Shown: positions 20,630 to 28,324 of the stretch, in pieces
How the letters are laid out: every line of letters begins with the position of its first letter
Numbering within the stretch: position 1 is the first letter of the stretch
Source of the DNA: Sphingomonas pruni NBRC 15498
Lineage (GTDB): Bacteria; Pseudomonadota; Alphaproteobacteria; Sphingomonadales; Sphingomonadaceae
Reading direction: 5' to 3'
Assembly: GCF_001598455.1 (NCBI RefSeq)
Contig: NZ_BCYZ01000039.1
Coordinates: forward strand, 1 to 41,296
Length of the DNA stretch: 41,296 bases
Made by a program: the position numbers and the translations under genes
The notes under the pieces: model-generated
Database searches by the model: none
Seen by the model: only the letters and a program-made list of their open reading frames with translations
What the model was told of the DNA's origin: nothing

Positions 20630-23443
20630 CTACGACGCCGGACACACCCGCCTGCCGGACGCTCTTTGCAGCAAGCTCGCCCGATCGCCCCTCAAATCCG
20701 CACCACTCCGCGCCTGCGGCTCCGGCCCATCCGCCAGCCCCTTCCACAACGCCGCATTGAACCGCGGCGTGTCGAGCCGGTCCTCGCTGGTGAAATCCTG
20801 GCCCTGCATCGCCGCCGCCCACCAGCCGGCATCGCGCGGCGGGCAGGTGTTAGCGGCGGTGGTCTTGGCGACGAAGCGATCGGCGGGGATCGGCAGCTTG
20901 GTGCCGCGCAGCACGTCGGCTGCCTTCGCGCGGAAGCTCCAGTCCTTCTGGTTCAGGTCGAACACATCCGCCATCGGCGCCGCGAGCGCGTCGTTGAGCC
21001 CGAGCGGCGGTAGGCCGAGCACCGCCTCGATCGTGCGCAGCATGCTGACGGTGGTGTAGCGGGTCGTGACCAAAGCGTGCTGTTTGACATACGGCCCGAC
21101 GACGAACGCGATGCTGCGCCGCGCGTCGACATGGTCGCCGCCATTCTGGGCGTCGTCCTCGATCACGAACACCAGGGTCGAGTCCTTGAACGAACTGTTG
21201 GCGATGCGTTCGAGCACCATGCCGACCGAATAGTCATTGTCGGCCATCTCGGCCTCGACCGTGTTCACGCCGTCGACCGCTTCCTTGAAGTCGCCGAAAT
21301 GATCGTGGCTGAGGCGGAGCAGGGTGAGGGCGGGCATCGTCCCGGCCTTGTCCTGCTGGTCGAACTCGCGCTGCCATTCGAGCATGCGCCAATAATCCGG
21401 CAGCTTCTGGTCGAAGCCGCGGAAATAGGGATCGCTGCGGCTGGCGAGGTCGCGGTCGGCAGGGGTCCAGATCGTGTGCTTGTCCTTGAACGGCTCGCGC
21501 AATAGCGGGACGAACCCCGGTGACTCGCTGTCGTATACCGAGGCATCGGCGAACCCGTAATTGCGCACGGTCAGCCCGGCGCGGATCGCGGCGTTCCACA
21601 AATAGCCCTGGCCCGGCAGCTTGTCGTCGTCGGCATCCGGCGCGTTGAGTAATGCGGGACCCGGCATCAGATCGGGATCGTCGGGATGGCGTGGATCGGC
21701 CTTGCGGCGTTCTGCCAGGCTGAGGCTGGTCGCGATGTTGCGATCCGCTTCCTCCGATTCATAGGCCAGGCCGCGCGACGCATAATTCACCGGCGCGGTC
21801 TTTTCGAGCAGATCGGGGACGCGTGCGGCGGTGGTCCAGGTCCAGCCGGTGCTCGATTGCTCGCCCGAATCGTAGAAATTGTCGAGCGTGACGAAGTCGC
21901 GCGCCATGTTGTGATGGTTGGGGCTCAGCGCCTCGCCCAGGATCGCCAGGCTGGGGTCGCCATTGCCGACCTCCAGGTCGCCGAGCACCTGATCATAGGT
22001 GCGGTTTTCCTTCACGATGAAGACGACATGCTTGATGCGCTTGGCGACCTCGGCCATCCGCGCCTCCGCCGCGCGGCGCGCCGTGGCGTTGGACAGGCCG
22101 ATATTGTCGGCGACCTGCAGCGTGGTCTTCGCCAATGCCCGGCCGTCGGGCATCGGGAACTGCAACAGCCCCGCCTTTTCCAACTGGAAGATGTATTGGT
22201 TTGCCGCGCCGCAAGCGCTCGGCTGCGCTTTCTCGACCGCGAGTTTGGGCGCGCAGCCGCGCGGATTGGGGCCGGGCGGGCTCTTGCGATTGACGACGAA
22301 CACGCGCGCGCCGTCGACGCTGGTCGCGACCGCGCTGGGATACCAGCCGGTCGGCACGACGCCCACCACCTCGGCCGACGTCGCGCCCGGCTGAACCATC
22401 GCCAGCGCGTTGATCCCGCCATACGTGACCAGCAAAGTACCCGTCGGCGTGAGCGCCAGGCCGTTGGGATTGAGCCCCTTGCCGAGCGGCCCTGCCGACA
22501 GGCTGTCGGGCAGGCCGAGCCTTGGCTCGCCGGCAAGCGTGTCGCTCGCCAGATCGACCATCGCCAGCCGATCGGCATTGTCCTCGGTCGCGTAGAGGCG
22601 GTGCGTGCGCGGGGCGATCAGCATCGCGGTCGGCTCGCCGATCGTGGCGATACGCTTGGCGACGCGGACTGAGCGCCCGGCGATATCGAGCGCGAGGATC
22701 TGGCGGTCGCGCGGCGCCGAGACATAAGCGCGATTATTGTCGCGCCACGCGATCGCGAAGGGGAATTCGCCGCCGGGCTGGCCGGCGGCGGCGGGGTCGA
22801 TCTTGCCCGGCCGCAGATCCTGTTCGGCGACGATCGCGCGCGTGGCGAGATCGATCAGCGTGACCGAATCGTTATAGTAATTGGCGACCAGCAGGCGCTT
22901 GCCGTCGGGGCTGATCGCGACGCCGGCCGCTTGCGGCTTGACGTCGACGCCATTGCCAGTCGCGTGGCCGAGCTTGATCGGAGTGCCCGAGGGGAAGAAC
23001 CCCGCTTTGCCGCGGCGGAACAGGTGAACGACGTCGTCCACCCCGCCGCCCACCGCGAAGCCGCGTCCGTCGGGCGTCCAGGCTACCCCCGAATAGGCGT
23101 TGGGCATGACTAATGTCTGCTCGAGGCGCGCGCCGGCGCGATCGATGCGATAGGCGAAGACGTACTGGCCCGATTGCGCGGCGACGATCTTGCCGTCGGG
23201 TCCGTTGAAACGATTGAACCCGCTGGTCAGCACCAGCATCTCGCGGCGATCGGGGCTGACCGCGATCGCGGCTGCGCCGTCGGCGACATAATCGGGGTGG
23301 GGGCCGACCCGCGACACAAGTGGCCGGAACACCGCGCCGGGCGCGGCGAGCGGCGAGAGCGACTGGCCGGTCGGCAATTGCTGGGCCGATGCCGCGGCGC
23401 CAAGCCCGGCGACCAGTCCGATTAACGCGCGCACCCTCATCAT
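20630..23443 (-). CDS. Exported YncE-type beta-propeller / alkaline-phosphatase-like phosphoesterase fusion
   Basis: The product is 937 residues. After a signal peptide (about 1-21) comes a seven-bladed YncE-like propeller (about 50-400) with repeats such as GVAISPDGKRLLVANYYNDS and GLALTPTGTLLVTY. The C-terminal half (about 470-860) is a phosphoesterase of the alkaline phosphatase superfamily (PF04185): HVVFIVKENRTYDQVLGDL (472-490) with the metal/nucleophile motif, FVTLDNFYDSGEQS, and the late metal motif IEDDAQNGGDHVDARRS. This fused architecture is frequent in soil Proteobacteria. The phosphate ester substrate is unknown. GGGGAGA lies before the ATG at 23443. The gene ends beside a paired inverted repeat. 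Confidence 0.9.
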   Translation of the reverse strand: MMRVRALIGLVAGLGAAASAQQLPTGQSLSPLAAPGAVFRPLVSRVGPHPDYVADGAAAIAVSPDRREMLVLTSGFNRFNGPDGKIVAAQSGQYVFAYRIDRAGARLEQTLVMPNAYSGVAWTPDGRGFAVGGGVDDVVHLFRRGKAGFFPSGTPIKLGHATGNGVDVKPQAAGVAISPDGKRLLVANYYNDSVTLIDLATRAIVAEQDLRPGKIDPAAAGQPGGEFPFAIAWRDNNRAYVSAPRDRQILALDIAGRSVRVAKRIATIGEPTAMLIAPRTHRLYATEDNADRLAMVDLASDTLAGEPRLGLPDSLSAGPLGKGLNPNGLALTPTGTLLVTYGGINALAMVQPGATSAEVVGVVPTGWYPSAVATSVDGARVFVVNRKSPPGPNPRGCAPKLAVEKAQPSACGAANQYIFQLEKAGLLQFPMPDGRALAKTTLQVADNIGLSNATARRAAEARMAEVAKRIKHVVFIVKENRTYDQVLGDLEVGNGDPSLAILGEALSPNHHNMARDFVTLDNFYDSGEQSSTGWTWTTAARVPDLLEKTAPVNYASRGLAYESEEADRNIATSLSLAERRKADPRHPDDPDLMPGPALLNAPDADDDKLPGQGYLWNAAIRAGLTVRNYGFADASVYDSESPGFVPLLREPFKDKHTIWTPADRDLASRSDPYFRGFDQKLPDYWRMLEWQREFDQQDKAGTMPALTLLRLSHDHFGDFKEAVDGVNTVEAEMADNDYSVGMVLERIANSSFKDSTLVFVIEDDAQNGGDHVDARRSIAFVVGPYVKQHALVTTRYTTVSMLRTIEAVLGLPPLGLNDALAAPMADVFDLNQKDWSFRAKAADVLRGTKLPIPADRFVAKTTAANTCPPRDAGWWAAAMQGQDFTSEDRLDTPRFNAALWKGLADGPEPQARSGADLRGDRASLLQRASGRRVCPAS

Positions 23444-23501
23444 CGTCTCCCCTTCATCCGGGGCGGATAGGACGCGGTTGCTACGCTTCGATGACGATGC
23501 C

Positions 23502-23774
23502 TTATTCGGCTTCGTCGGCGCCCTCGTCCGATTCCGCCGCGGTGTGGAAATAGGCCTCTACCGGGCCGGTCAGCTTGATCGTCAGCGGGTTGCCGTGGCG
23601 ATCGACTTTCTTGCCGAGCGCAACGCGGACCCAGCCTTCCGAAATCGAATATTCCTCGACATCGGTGCGCTCGGAACCCTTGAAGCGGATGCCGACGCCG
23701 CGCTGCAGCGCTTCCTGGTCGAAGAAGGGGCTGCGCGGATTGCTCGACAAATGATCGGGGGGCGTATCGGTCAT
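23502..23774 (-). CDS. DUF3297 family protein
   Basis: The product is 90 residues: MTDTPPDHLSSNPRSPFFDQ, then GVGIRFKGSERTDVEEYSISEGWVRV and LGKKVDRHGNPLTIKLTGPVEAYF, which match DUF3297 closely along the whole length. It is a small cytoplasmic protein common in alphaproteobacteria and gammaproteobacteria with no known function. The tail is acidic. The gene stands alone, about 60 bases upstream of the phosphoesterase gene on the same strand. Confidence 0.88.
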   Translation of the reverse strand: MTDTPPDHLSSNPRSPFFDQEALQRGVGIRFKGSERTDVEEYSISEGWVRVALGKKVDRHGNPLTIKLTGPVEAYFHTAAESDEGADEAE

Positions 23775-23799
23775 GGCGCGGGCTATTGCCGCGACCTGC

Positions 23800-23845
23800 T
23801 TCAAAAAGCAAACGGCGCGGGAAAGCCGAAGCCTCCCGCGCCGTT
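23800..23845 (-). terminator. Rho-independent terminator of the Tyr/Arg-rich protein gene
   Basis: On the minus strand a perfect 12-bp stem (AACGGCGCGGGA / TCCCGCGCCGTT, 23811-23822 with 23834-23845) with an 11-base loop is followed by TTTGCTTTTTG. This is a canonical intrinsic terminator, 20 bases after the stop of the gene at 23866. Confidence 0.88.
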
Positions 23846-23865
23846 CCGCTCAGTTCAGCGGCTGC

Positions 23866-24246
23866 TTAGTTGCAGACGCGGACCCGGACGCTGCGATCCC
23901 AGTAGGGGTCGTAACGGCGTTCGACCCAGCAATGGCGATAGTCGCGATAGCGATAGGCATAATAACCGTCGGTCGGATAATAGCCGCGCTGGCGATAATA
24001 ATAGTCATCGTAATCGGGGCGATAGCCGCGGCTGCGATAATAATAGTCGCGGTCGTAACGGTCGTTGGCCGACGACGCGATCGCCGCGCCCAGTGCCAGA
24101 CCGACGATGCCGCCCGCGATCGCGACGCCGGTGTCGTCATCGTGATGCCAGCGGCGATAACGCTGCGCGTCGGCCGGAGCAGCGACGGTCAGGGCAGTGG
24201 CTGCGAGCGTGGTGCCGAGCACCGCCTTGGTCAGGAACTTGTTCAT
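23866..24246 (-). CDS. Small exported protein with glycine-zipper segment and Tyr/Arg-rich tail
   Basis: The product is 126 residues. A Sec signal peptide (about 1-28, ending PADAQ) is followed by HHDDDTGVAIAGGIVGLALGAAIASS (35-60), a glycine-zipper-like hydrophobic helix. The rest is a tail packed with Tyr, Arg and Asp (DRDYYYRSRGYRPDYDDYYY...) that ends with two cysteines in HCWVERRYDPYWDRSVRVRVCN. Proteins of this build are common in sphingomonads and are probably periplasmic or outer-membrane associated; function unknown. ATG 24246 has GGAG about eight bases upstream and gives a clean signal peptide. Confidence 0.78.
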   Translation of the reverse strand: MNKFLTKAVLGTTLAATALTVAAPADAQRYRRWHHDDDTGVAIAGGIVGLALGAAIASSANDRYDRDYYYRSRGYRPDYDDYYYRQRGYYPTDGYYAYRYRDYRHCWVERRYDPYWDRSVRVRVCN

Positions 24247-24384
24247 GTGAAACTCCATCGTCAAGCACTCGGAAACCATGCATCAAACGCAGACTGTCCG
24301 AGCCTGTTGCATCCTTCTATGCGAGTCGTTCTGAATGGCCGCTGAGACGGGCGTTCACTTGGGATTTAGGTAGGGAGATAGCGG

Positions 24385-24786
24385 ATGGCGTACTGGTTCC
24401 TGCGGTCGGAGCCCGAAGTCTATGGCTGGGATCACCTGGTCCGCGACGGCGCCACCGAATGGGATGGCATCCGCAATTACACCGCGCGCAATTTCCTCAA
24501 GGACATGCAGGTCGGCGACCAGGCGATCCTCTATCATTCCAACACCGAAAAGGCCTGTGCCGGGATCATGGAGATCACCCGCACCTGGAAACCCGACGGC
24601 GAGAAAGGCGACTGGGCATCGGTCGCGGTGAAGCCGGTGCGGCCGTTGCAGCATCACGTCACCCTCGCCGAAATGAAGGCCGAACCGCGCCTCGCCAAGA
24701 TCGAGGTGCTGCGGCAGTCGCGGCTGTCGGTGACGCCGGTGCGCGACGATGAATGGGCGGTGCTGATGGAAATGGCGCAAGGGTGA
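24385..24786 (+). CDS. EVE domain protein (modified-base reader)
   Basis: The product is 133 residues, an EVE (PUA-like) domain alone: MAYWFLRSEPEVYGWDHLVRDG, WDGIRNYTARNFLKDMQVGD and LYHSN...AGIMEI are the conserved blocks. EVE domains resemble YTH domains and are thought to bind modified bases in DNA or RNA. The GTG of the next gene overlaps its TGA (GTGA), so the two are co-translated. A 138-base non-coding stretch separates it from the divergent exported protein. Confidence 0.93.
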   Translation: MAYWFLRSEPEVYGWDHLVRDGATEWDGIRNYTARNFLKDMQVGDQAILYHSNTEKACAGIMEITRTWKPDGEKGDWASVAVKPVRPLQHHVTLAEMKAEPRLAKIEVLRQSRLSVTPVRDDEWAVLMEMAQG

Positions 24787-25271
24787 GCGCGGGTGCCCTG
24801 CATCTGATCACGGGCAAGATCGCCGCCGGAAAGTCGACGCTCGCCGCGAAGCTGGCGGCGGAGACCGGCGGGCTGGTATTGGCCGAGGACCAGTGGCTGG
24901 CGACGCTCCATCCGGCGCGGATCACGTCGCTCGACGATTATCGCCGTGAGAGCGAGCGGCTGCGCACCGCCATCGCGCCGCTGATCGTCGATCTGCTGCG
25001 GCGTGGGCTGACCATCATTCTCGATTTTCCGGCGAACACCGTCGCCAGTAGGACCTGGATGCGCGGGCTGGCGGACGAGGCGGGAATTACCGCCACGCTG
25101 CATTTCCTCGACCTGCCGGATGATCTGTGCCGCCAACGCCTTCATGCGCGCAACGCCGCCGGCACGCATGCCTATCAGGCAAGCGATGCCGAATTCGACC
25201 AGTTCACCGCGCACTTCGTGCCGCCGCATGCCGATGAAGGCTTTGCGATCGTACGGTATGGGCCGGAATAA
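24783..25271 (+). CDS. P-loop kinase-like ATPase (AAA_33 type)
   Basis: The product is 162 residues from the GTG at 24783. The Walker A motif ITGKIAAGKSTLA is near residues 8-20, Walker B-like TIILDFPAN at about 80, and a lid with LCRQRLHARNAAGTHAY. This is the pattern of small zeta-toxin/AAA_33 kinases that phosphorylate small molecules or nucleotides. Substrate unknown. A four-base overlap couples it to the EVE gene. Confidence 0.85.
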   Translation: MSAGALHLITGKIAAGKSTLAAKLAAETGGLVLAEDQWLATLHPARITSLDDYRRESERLRTAIAPLIVDLLRRGLTIILDFPANTVASRTWMRGLADEAGITATLHFLDLPDDLCRQRLHARNAAGTHAYQASDAEFDQFTAHFVPPHADEGFAIVRYGPE

Positions 25272-25335
25272 TCTGCGCGAAGGGTTCGGCGCCATCGCGC
25301 GTTAAGCTGGCAGGAGCCAGACTGGATACGTGCTG

Positions 25336-25935
25336 ATGCGGTTCACCAGCGCCGCGCGGGACGCCGCGCCGGCCGATAACGACGATGCGTTGATGGCGCG
25401 CATCGCCGGGCGCGATGCCGTGGCGTTCGGGCGCGTGGTCGATGCCCATGCCGCGATGCTCCACCGCATCGCCTATCGCATGATCGGCGACGCGGCGGAG
25501 GCCGAGGATATCGCGCAGGAGGCTCTGCTGCGCTTGTGGGCCTCTGCCGAACGCTGGCGGCCGGGGCAGGCGGGGATTGCGGCCTGGCTGACGCGAGTCG
25601 CGGTCAATCAATGCCTCGATCGCCTCAGGCGACGGCGTTTCGCCAGCGACGAGGAGCCGCCGGAACGCGCCGACGAAGCGCCGGGGGCGGAGGCCCAGGT
25701 CGAAGACGAGCAATTGCGCCGCGCGGCGCGGGCCGCGCTGGGCGATCTCAGCGAGCGGCATCGCGCCGCGATCGTGCTGACCTATTACGAGGAGTTACCC
25801 AATTCGATGGCGGCCGAGGCGCTGGAGATGAACCTGAAGGCGTTCGAGTCGCTGTTGTTGCGCGCGCGCGGTGCGATGCGCGCGGCATTGGCGGCGCGAG
25901 GGCTGACCTCGTTGACCGGGGAGACCGCGTCATGA
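25336..25935 (+). CDS. ECF-type RNA polymerase sigma factor
   Basis: The product is 199 residues. Region 2 (about 20-95) contains HRIAYRMIGDAAEAEDIAQEALLRLW, the typical sigma-70 region 2.2-2.3 pattern, then AWLTRVAVNQCLDRLRR. Region 4 (about 130-185) contains ALGDLSERHRAAIVLTYYEEL and MAAEALEMNLKAFESLLLRARGAMR. No region 3 is present, so it is an ECF sigma factor. I choose ATG 25336; GTG 25330 is an alternative. Its stop overlaps the start of a single-pass membrane protein (ATGA), the usual place for an anti-sigma factor. Confidence 0.93.
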   Translation: MRFTSAARDAAPADNDDALMARIAGRDAVAFGRVVDAHAAMLHRIAYRMIGDAAEAEDIAQEALLRLWASAERWRPGQAGIAAWLTRVAVNQCLDRLRRRRFASDEEPPERADEAPGAEAQVEDEQLRRAARAALGDLSERHRAAIVLTYYEELPNSMAAEALEMNLKAFESLLLRARGAMRAALAARGLTSLTGETAS

Positions 25936-26825
25936 GCGCGAACGAGATGGATTTCACCGCCACCGAACGTGCGGCGCTCGATCGCTTCACGGTGCCGGCG
26001 ATGCGTTCCGGTTTCGCCGCGGACATGGTGTCGGCGGCGACCGCCGGCGCTCGCGTGCCGCCGCGGCGGACCGGACGCGTGGGCTGGCGGGCGCATGGCC
26101 GGGTCTTGATCGGCGCCGGCGCGCTGGTGCTGGCCAGCGCGACTGCCGCCGCGACGGGCTGGTTCGGCAAGCTGCCGATCGCGATCCCTGGCATCACCAG
26201 AACCGTCGAAGAGCCGGCGGGGAAGAAGCCGAAGCATGTGGTGCGCGTGGAGAAACCGAAACCAACGGTCGGGCGAGCCGAGGCGCTGGCCGCACCGCCG
26301 GAAGCCGCGCCGACATTGTCGCCCGACCCGGCGCCGCTCGACCGGTGGCGCGCGCAGCGCCAGGCACGGATCGCGGCGGGGTTGCCGATAAATCGGCCGC
26401 TGGTGCGTCGTGCGCTAATGGCCCGCTTCCGCGCCATGCCCGTGTCGCAGCGTCAGGCCGCGGTCGCCGAATGGCGACGGATCAGGGCACTGCCGCCGCC
26501 CGAGCGCAAGGCAGAGATCGCCAAGCTCAAGGCCGATTATCTCGCCACCCACCCGCGCGTCGCCGCGCAGGTGGAAAGGCGACTGGAAGCGAAGTCGGCC
26601 TTGGCTGCCTCCGCAGGCGATCCGGTCAAGCCGGACGCGGCACTTCCCGGAAGCGTGATCGAGTCGGGCACCGCGATGGCTAATCGGCTTACGCCGCAAG
26701 AACGGTTCGAGCGACGCCAGGCGCGCCGCCAATGGTGGTTGCAGCGTCGTGCGATGCGGTCGCAGTCTGGCCAGCCATCACCATCGAACGCGCCCGACGA
26801 AGGGCAGGGCGCGCCCGATCGTTGA
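25932..26825 (+). CDS. Putative membrane anti-sigma factor
   Basis: The product is 297 residues. A short cytoplasmic N-terminus (1-55) is followed by one membrane helix (about 57-77, RVLIGAGALVLASATAAATG) and a long periplasmic part. That part is Pro/Ala-rich (about 85-140) and then helical and very Arg-rich (150-295), with repeats around RxxMPVSQRQAAVAEWRR and LTPQERFERRQARRQWW. The topology, and the ATGA overlap with the ECF sigma gene, point to an anti-sigma factor. I see no classical ZAS zinc motif (HxxxCxxC), so this is an inference. The DUF3106-like repeat pattern of the C-terminus is a weak resemblance only. Confidence 0.65.
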   Translation: MSANEMDFTATERAALDRFTVPAMRSGFAADMVSAATAGARVPPRRTGRVGWRAHGRVLIGAGALVLASATAAATGWFGKLPIAIPGITRTVEEPAGKKPKHVVRVEKPKPTVGRAEALAAPPEAAPTLSPDPAPLDRWRAQRQARIAAGLPINRPLVRRALMARFRAMPVSQRQAAVAEWRRIRALPPPERKAEIAKLKADYLATHPRVAAQVERRLEAKSALAASAGDPVKPDAALPGSVIESGTAMANRLTPQERFERRQARRQWWLQRRAMRSQSGQPSPSNAPDEGQGAPDR

Positions 26826-26881
26826 AGGCCTAGACGGGGCTGCCTTCCTCCAATTTCGGCAGTTCCGTCGCCAGTTCTTGA

Positions 26882-27325
26882 TCAGGCGTCGCCGGGCTGG
26901 CGCAGCGTCACCGGTATCTTCGATAGCGGCACGCCGGTCTCGGCATCGACGACCAGCGGCGTGATCGTCCGGCCGCTGCGCGCATCGACCAACTCGCTGA
27001 TCGGTCCTTCGCCGAAATGCTTGCGTGCCCAGCCGCCCAGCGCCTGCAGCACGGGCAGATAATCGCGGCCTGCCTCGGTCAGGACATATTCGTCCCGTGG
27101 CGGGCGTTCGCTGTAGCGCCGGCGCTCCAGCATTCCCGCCTCGACCAACGTAGCCAGCCGCCGCGTCAGGATGTTGGGTGCGATCCCCAGACTCTTCTGA
27201 AAGTCGTCGAACCGCGTTCGGCCGAGCCCCGCGTCGCGCAGGATCAGCATGCTCCACGCATCGCCCGCTCGCGCCAGCCCGCGACCGACCGGGCAGATGC
27301 CAAAGGATAATTTCTCGATGTCCAT
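26882..27325 (-). CDS. HxlR-family winged-helix transcription regulator
   Basis: The product is 147 residues. The N-terminus has GICPVGRGLARAGDAWSMLILRD: Cys11 followed by the W..L.LRD block that marks HxlR/DUF24 regulators. The wing contains RFDDFQKSLGIAPNILTRRLATLVEAGMLERRRYSERPPRDEYVLTEAG. In this family the early Cys often senses electrophiles or oxidants. It is divergent from an SDR gene across a 73-base gap holding a strong palindrome. A redox-response role for this pair is inferred. Confidence 0.93.
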   Translation of the reverse strand: MDIEKLSFGICPVGRGLARAGDAWSMLILRDAGLGRTRFDDFQKSLGIAPNILTRRLATLVEAGMLERRRYSERPPRDEYVLTEAGRDYLPVLQALGGWARKHFGEGPISELVDARSGRTITPLVVDAETGVPLSKIPVTLRQPGDA

Positions 27326-27360
27326 TGCAAAATGATAGTCACATTACTATCAAAATGCAA
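27325..27360. promoter_or_regulatory. Palindromic operator between the HxlR regulator and SDR gene
   Basis: TGATAGT (27333-27339), six bases and ACTATCA (27346-27352) form a perfect inverted repeat, with TTGCA / TGCAA arms further out. It covers the start codon of the regulator gene and lies in the promoter of the SDR gene. This is the expected HxlR dimer site and would explain autoregulation plus control of the SDR gene. Confidence 0.75.
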
Positions 27361-27398
27361 GTCGCTCGACTCGGTGCCGGGCGTGAAGGAGAAATTCG

Positions 27399-28211
27399 AT
27401 GACTCAAGCTCTCAACCAGACCGCGCTGATCACCGGTGGGTCGACCGGCATCGGCGCGGTCTATGCCGATCGCCTGGCACATCGTGGTTATGATCTGATC
27501 CTGGTGGCACGGGACCAGGCGCGAATGGAGGCGCTTGCCGAACGGCTGCGCGGCGAAACCGGCCGCGCGATCGAGGTGGTCCGCGCCGATCTCACCGATC
27601 GCGCCGATCTGGCGCGCGTGGCGGAGCGGTTTGCCAGCGATCCGGCAATCACCTTGCTGGTCAACAATGCGGGCCTGTCGATGACGGGGGATGCGATTTC
27701 GGTCGAGCCGGCCGAAATCGAGCGGTTGGTCGCGCTGAACATCACCGCTCCAACCGTGCTTGCAGGCGCCGCGGGCAAGGCATTCGTCGCGCGCGGTGAA
27801 GGCGCGATCATCAATCTCGCCTCGGTCCTCGCCTTGGTCCCGGAGATGTTCGACGGTGTATATTCCGGGTCCAAGGCCTTTCTGCTCAACTTGAGCCAGA
27901 GCCTGACGGCGCAATATGGCGCCAAGGGTCTCTATGTGCAGGCGGTGCTGCCCGGCGCGACGCGGACCGAAATTTGGGAGCGGTCGGGCAAGGACGTCAA
28001 CGCGATTCCGCACCAATGGGTGATGGACGTCGACGATCTCGTCGACGCGGCGCTGACCGGGTTCGATCGTCGCGAGACCGTCACGATCCCGCCGCTCCCG
28101 GACGCCGATCTGCCGCAATGGGAAGCCATGCAGGCCGCGCGCGCGGCTTTGGCCGGCAAGCTCAGCAACCGCACGGTGGCCGACCGCTATCGCGAGACCG
28201 CGTTGGCCTGA
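27399..28211 (+). CDS. Short-chain dehydrogenase/reductase
   Basis: The product is 270 residues with the classical SDR signature: NAD(P)-binding TGGSTGIG (12-19), NNAG (89-92), and the catalytic Ser142, Tyr155 and Lys159 (YSGSK). The ADLTD (63-67) and VLPGATRTEIWERSG stretches fit classical SDRs. Coenzyme choice and substrate cannot be told. AAGGAG lies seven bases before the ATG. It is divergent from the HxlR regulator and probably repressed by it. Confidence 0.93.
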   Translation: MTQALNQTALITGGSTGIGAVYADRLAHRGYDLILVARDQARMEALAERLRGETGRAIEVVRADLTDRADLARVAERFASDPAITLLVNNAGLSMTGDAISVEPAEIERLVALNITAPTVLAGAAGKAFVARGEGAIINLASVLALVPEMFDGVYSGSKAFLLNLSQSLTAQYGAKGLYVQAVLPGATRTEIWERSGKDVNAIPHQWVMDVDDLVDAALTGFDRRETVTIPPLPDADLPQWEAMQAARAALAGKLSNRTVADRYRETALA

Positions 28212-28219
28212 GCAACCAG

Positions 28220-28246
28220 ACGGGCGCCCGTTTGCCGGGCGCCCGT
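28220..28246 (+). terminator. GC-rich hairpin after the SDR gene
   Basis: A perfect 11-bp stem ACGGGCGCCCG / CGGGCGCCCGT with a five-base loop follows the SDR stop codon by eight bases. No U tract follows, so termination is likely but not certain. Confidence 0.5.
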
Positions 28247-28324
28247 TCGCCGGCGCCCGCCGGCACTGGCATTTGCCGCCGGCCGTGTTTAGGCTGATCG
28301 CCATTCCGAGAACAGGAGAGGCGT

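Noticed and set aside
25265..25303. Possible ECF autoregulated promoter (GGAAT ... CGTT) before the sigma gene
   Set aside because: The two elements are 30 bases apart, too far for an ECF promoter.
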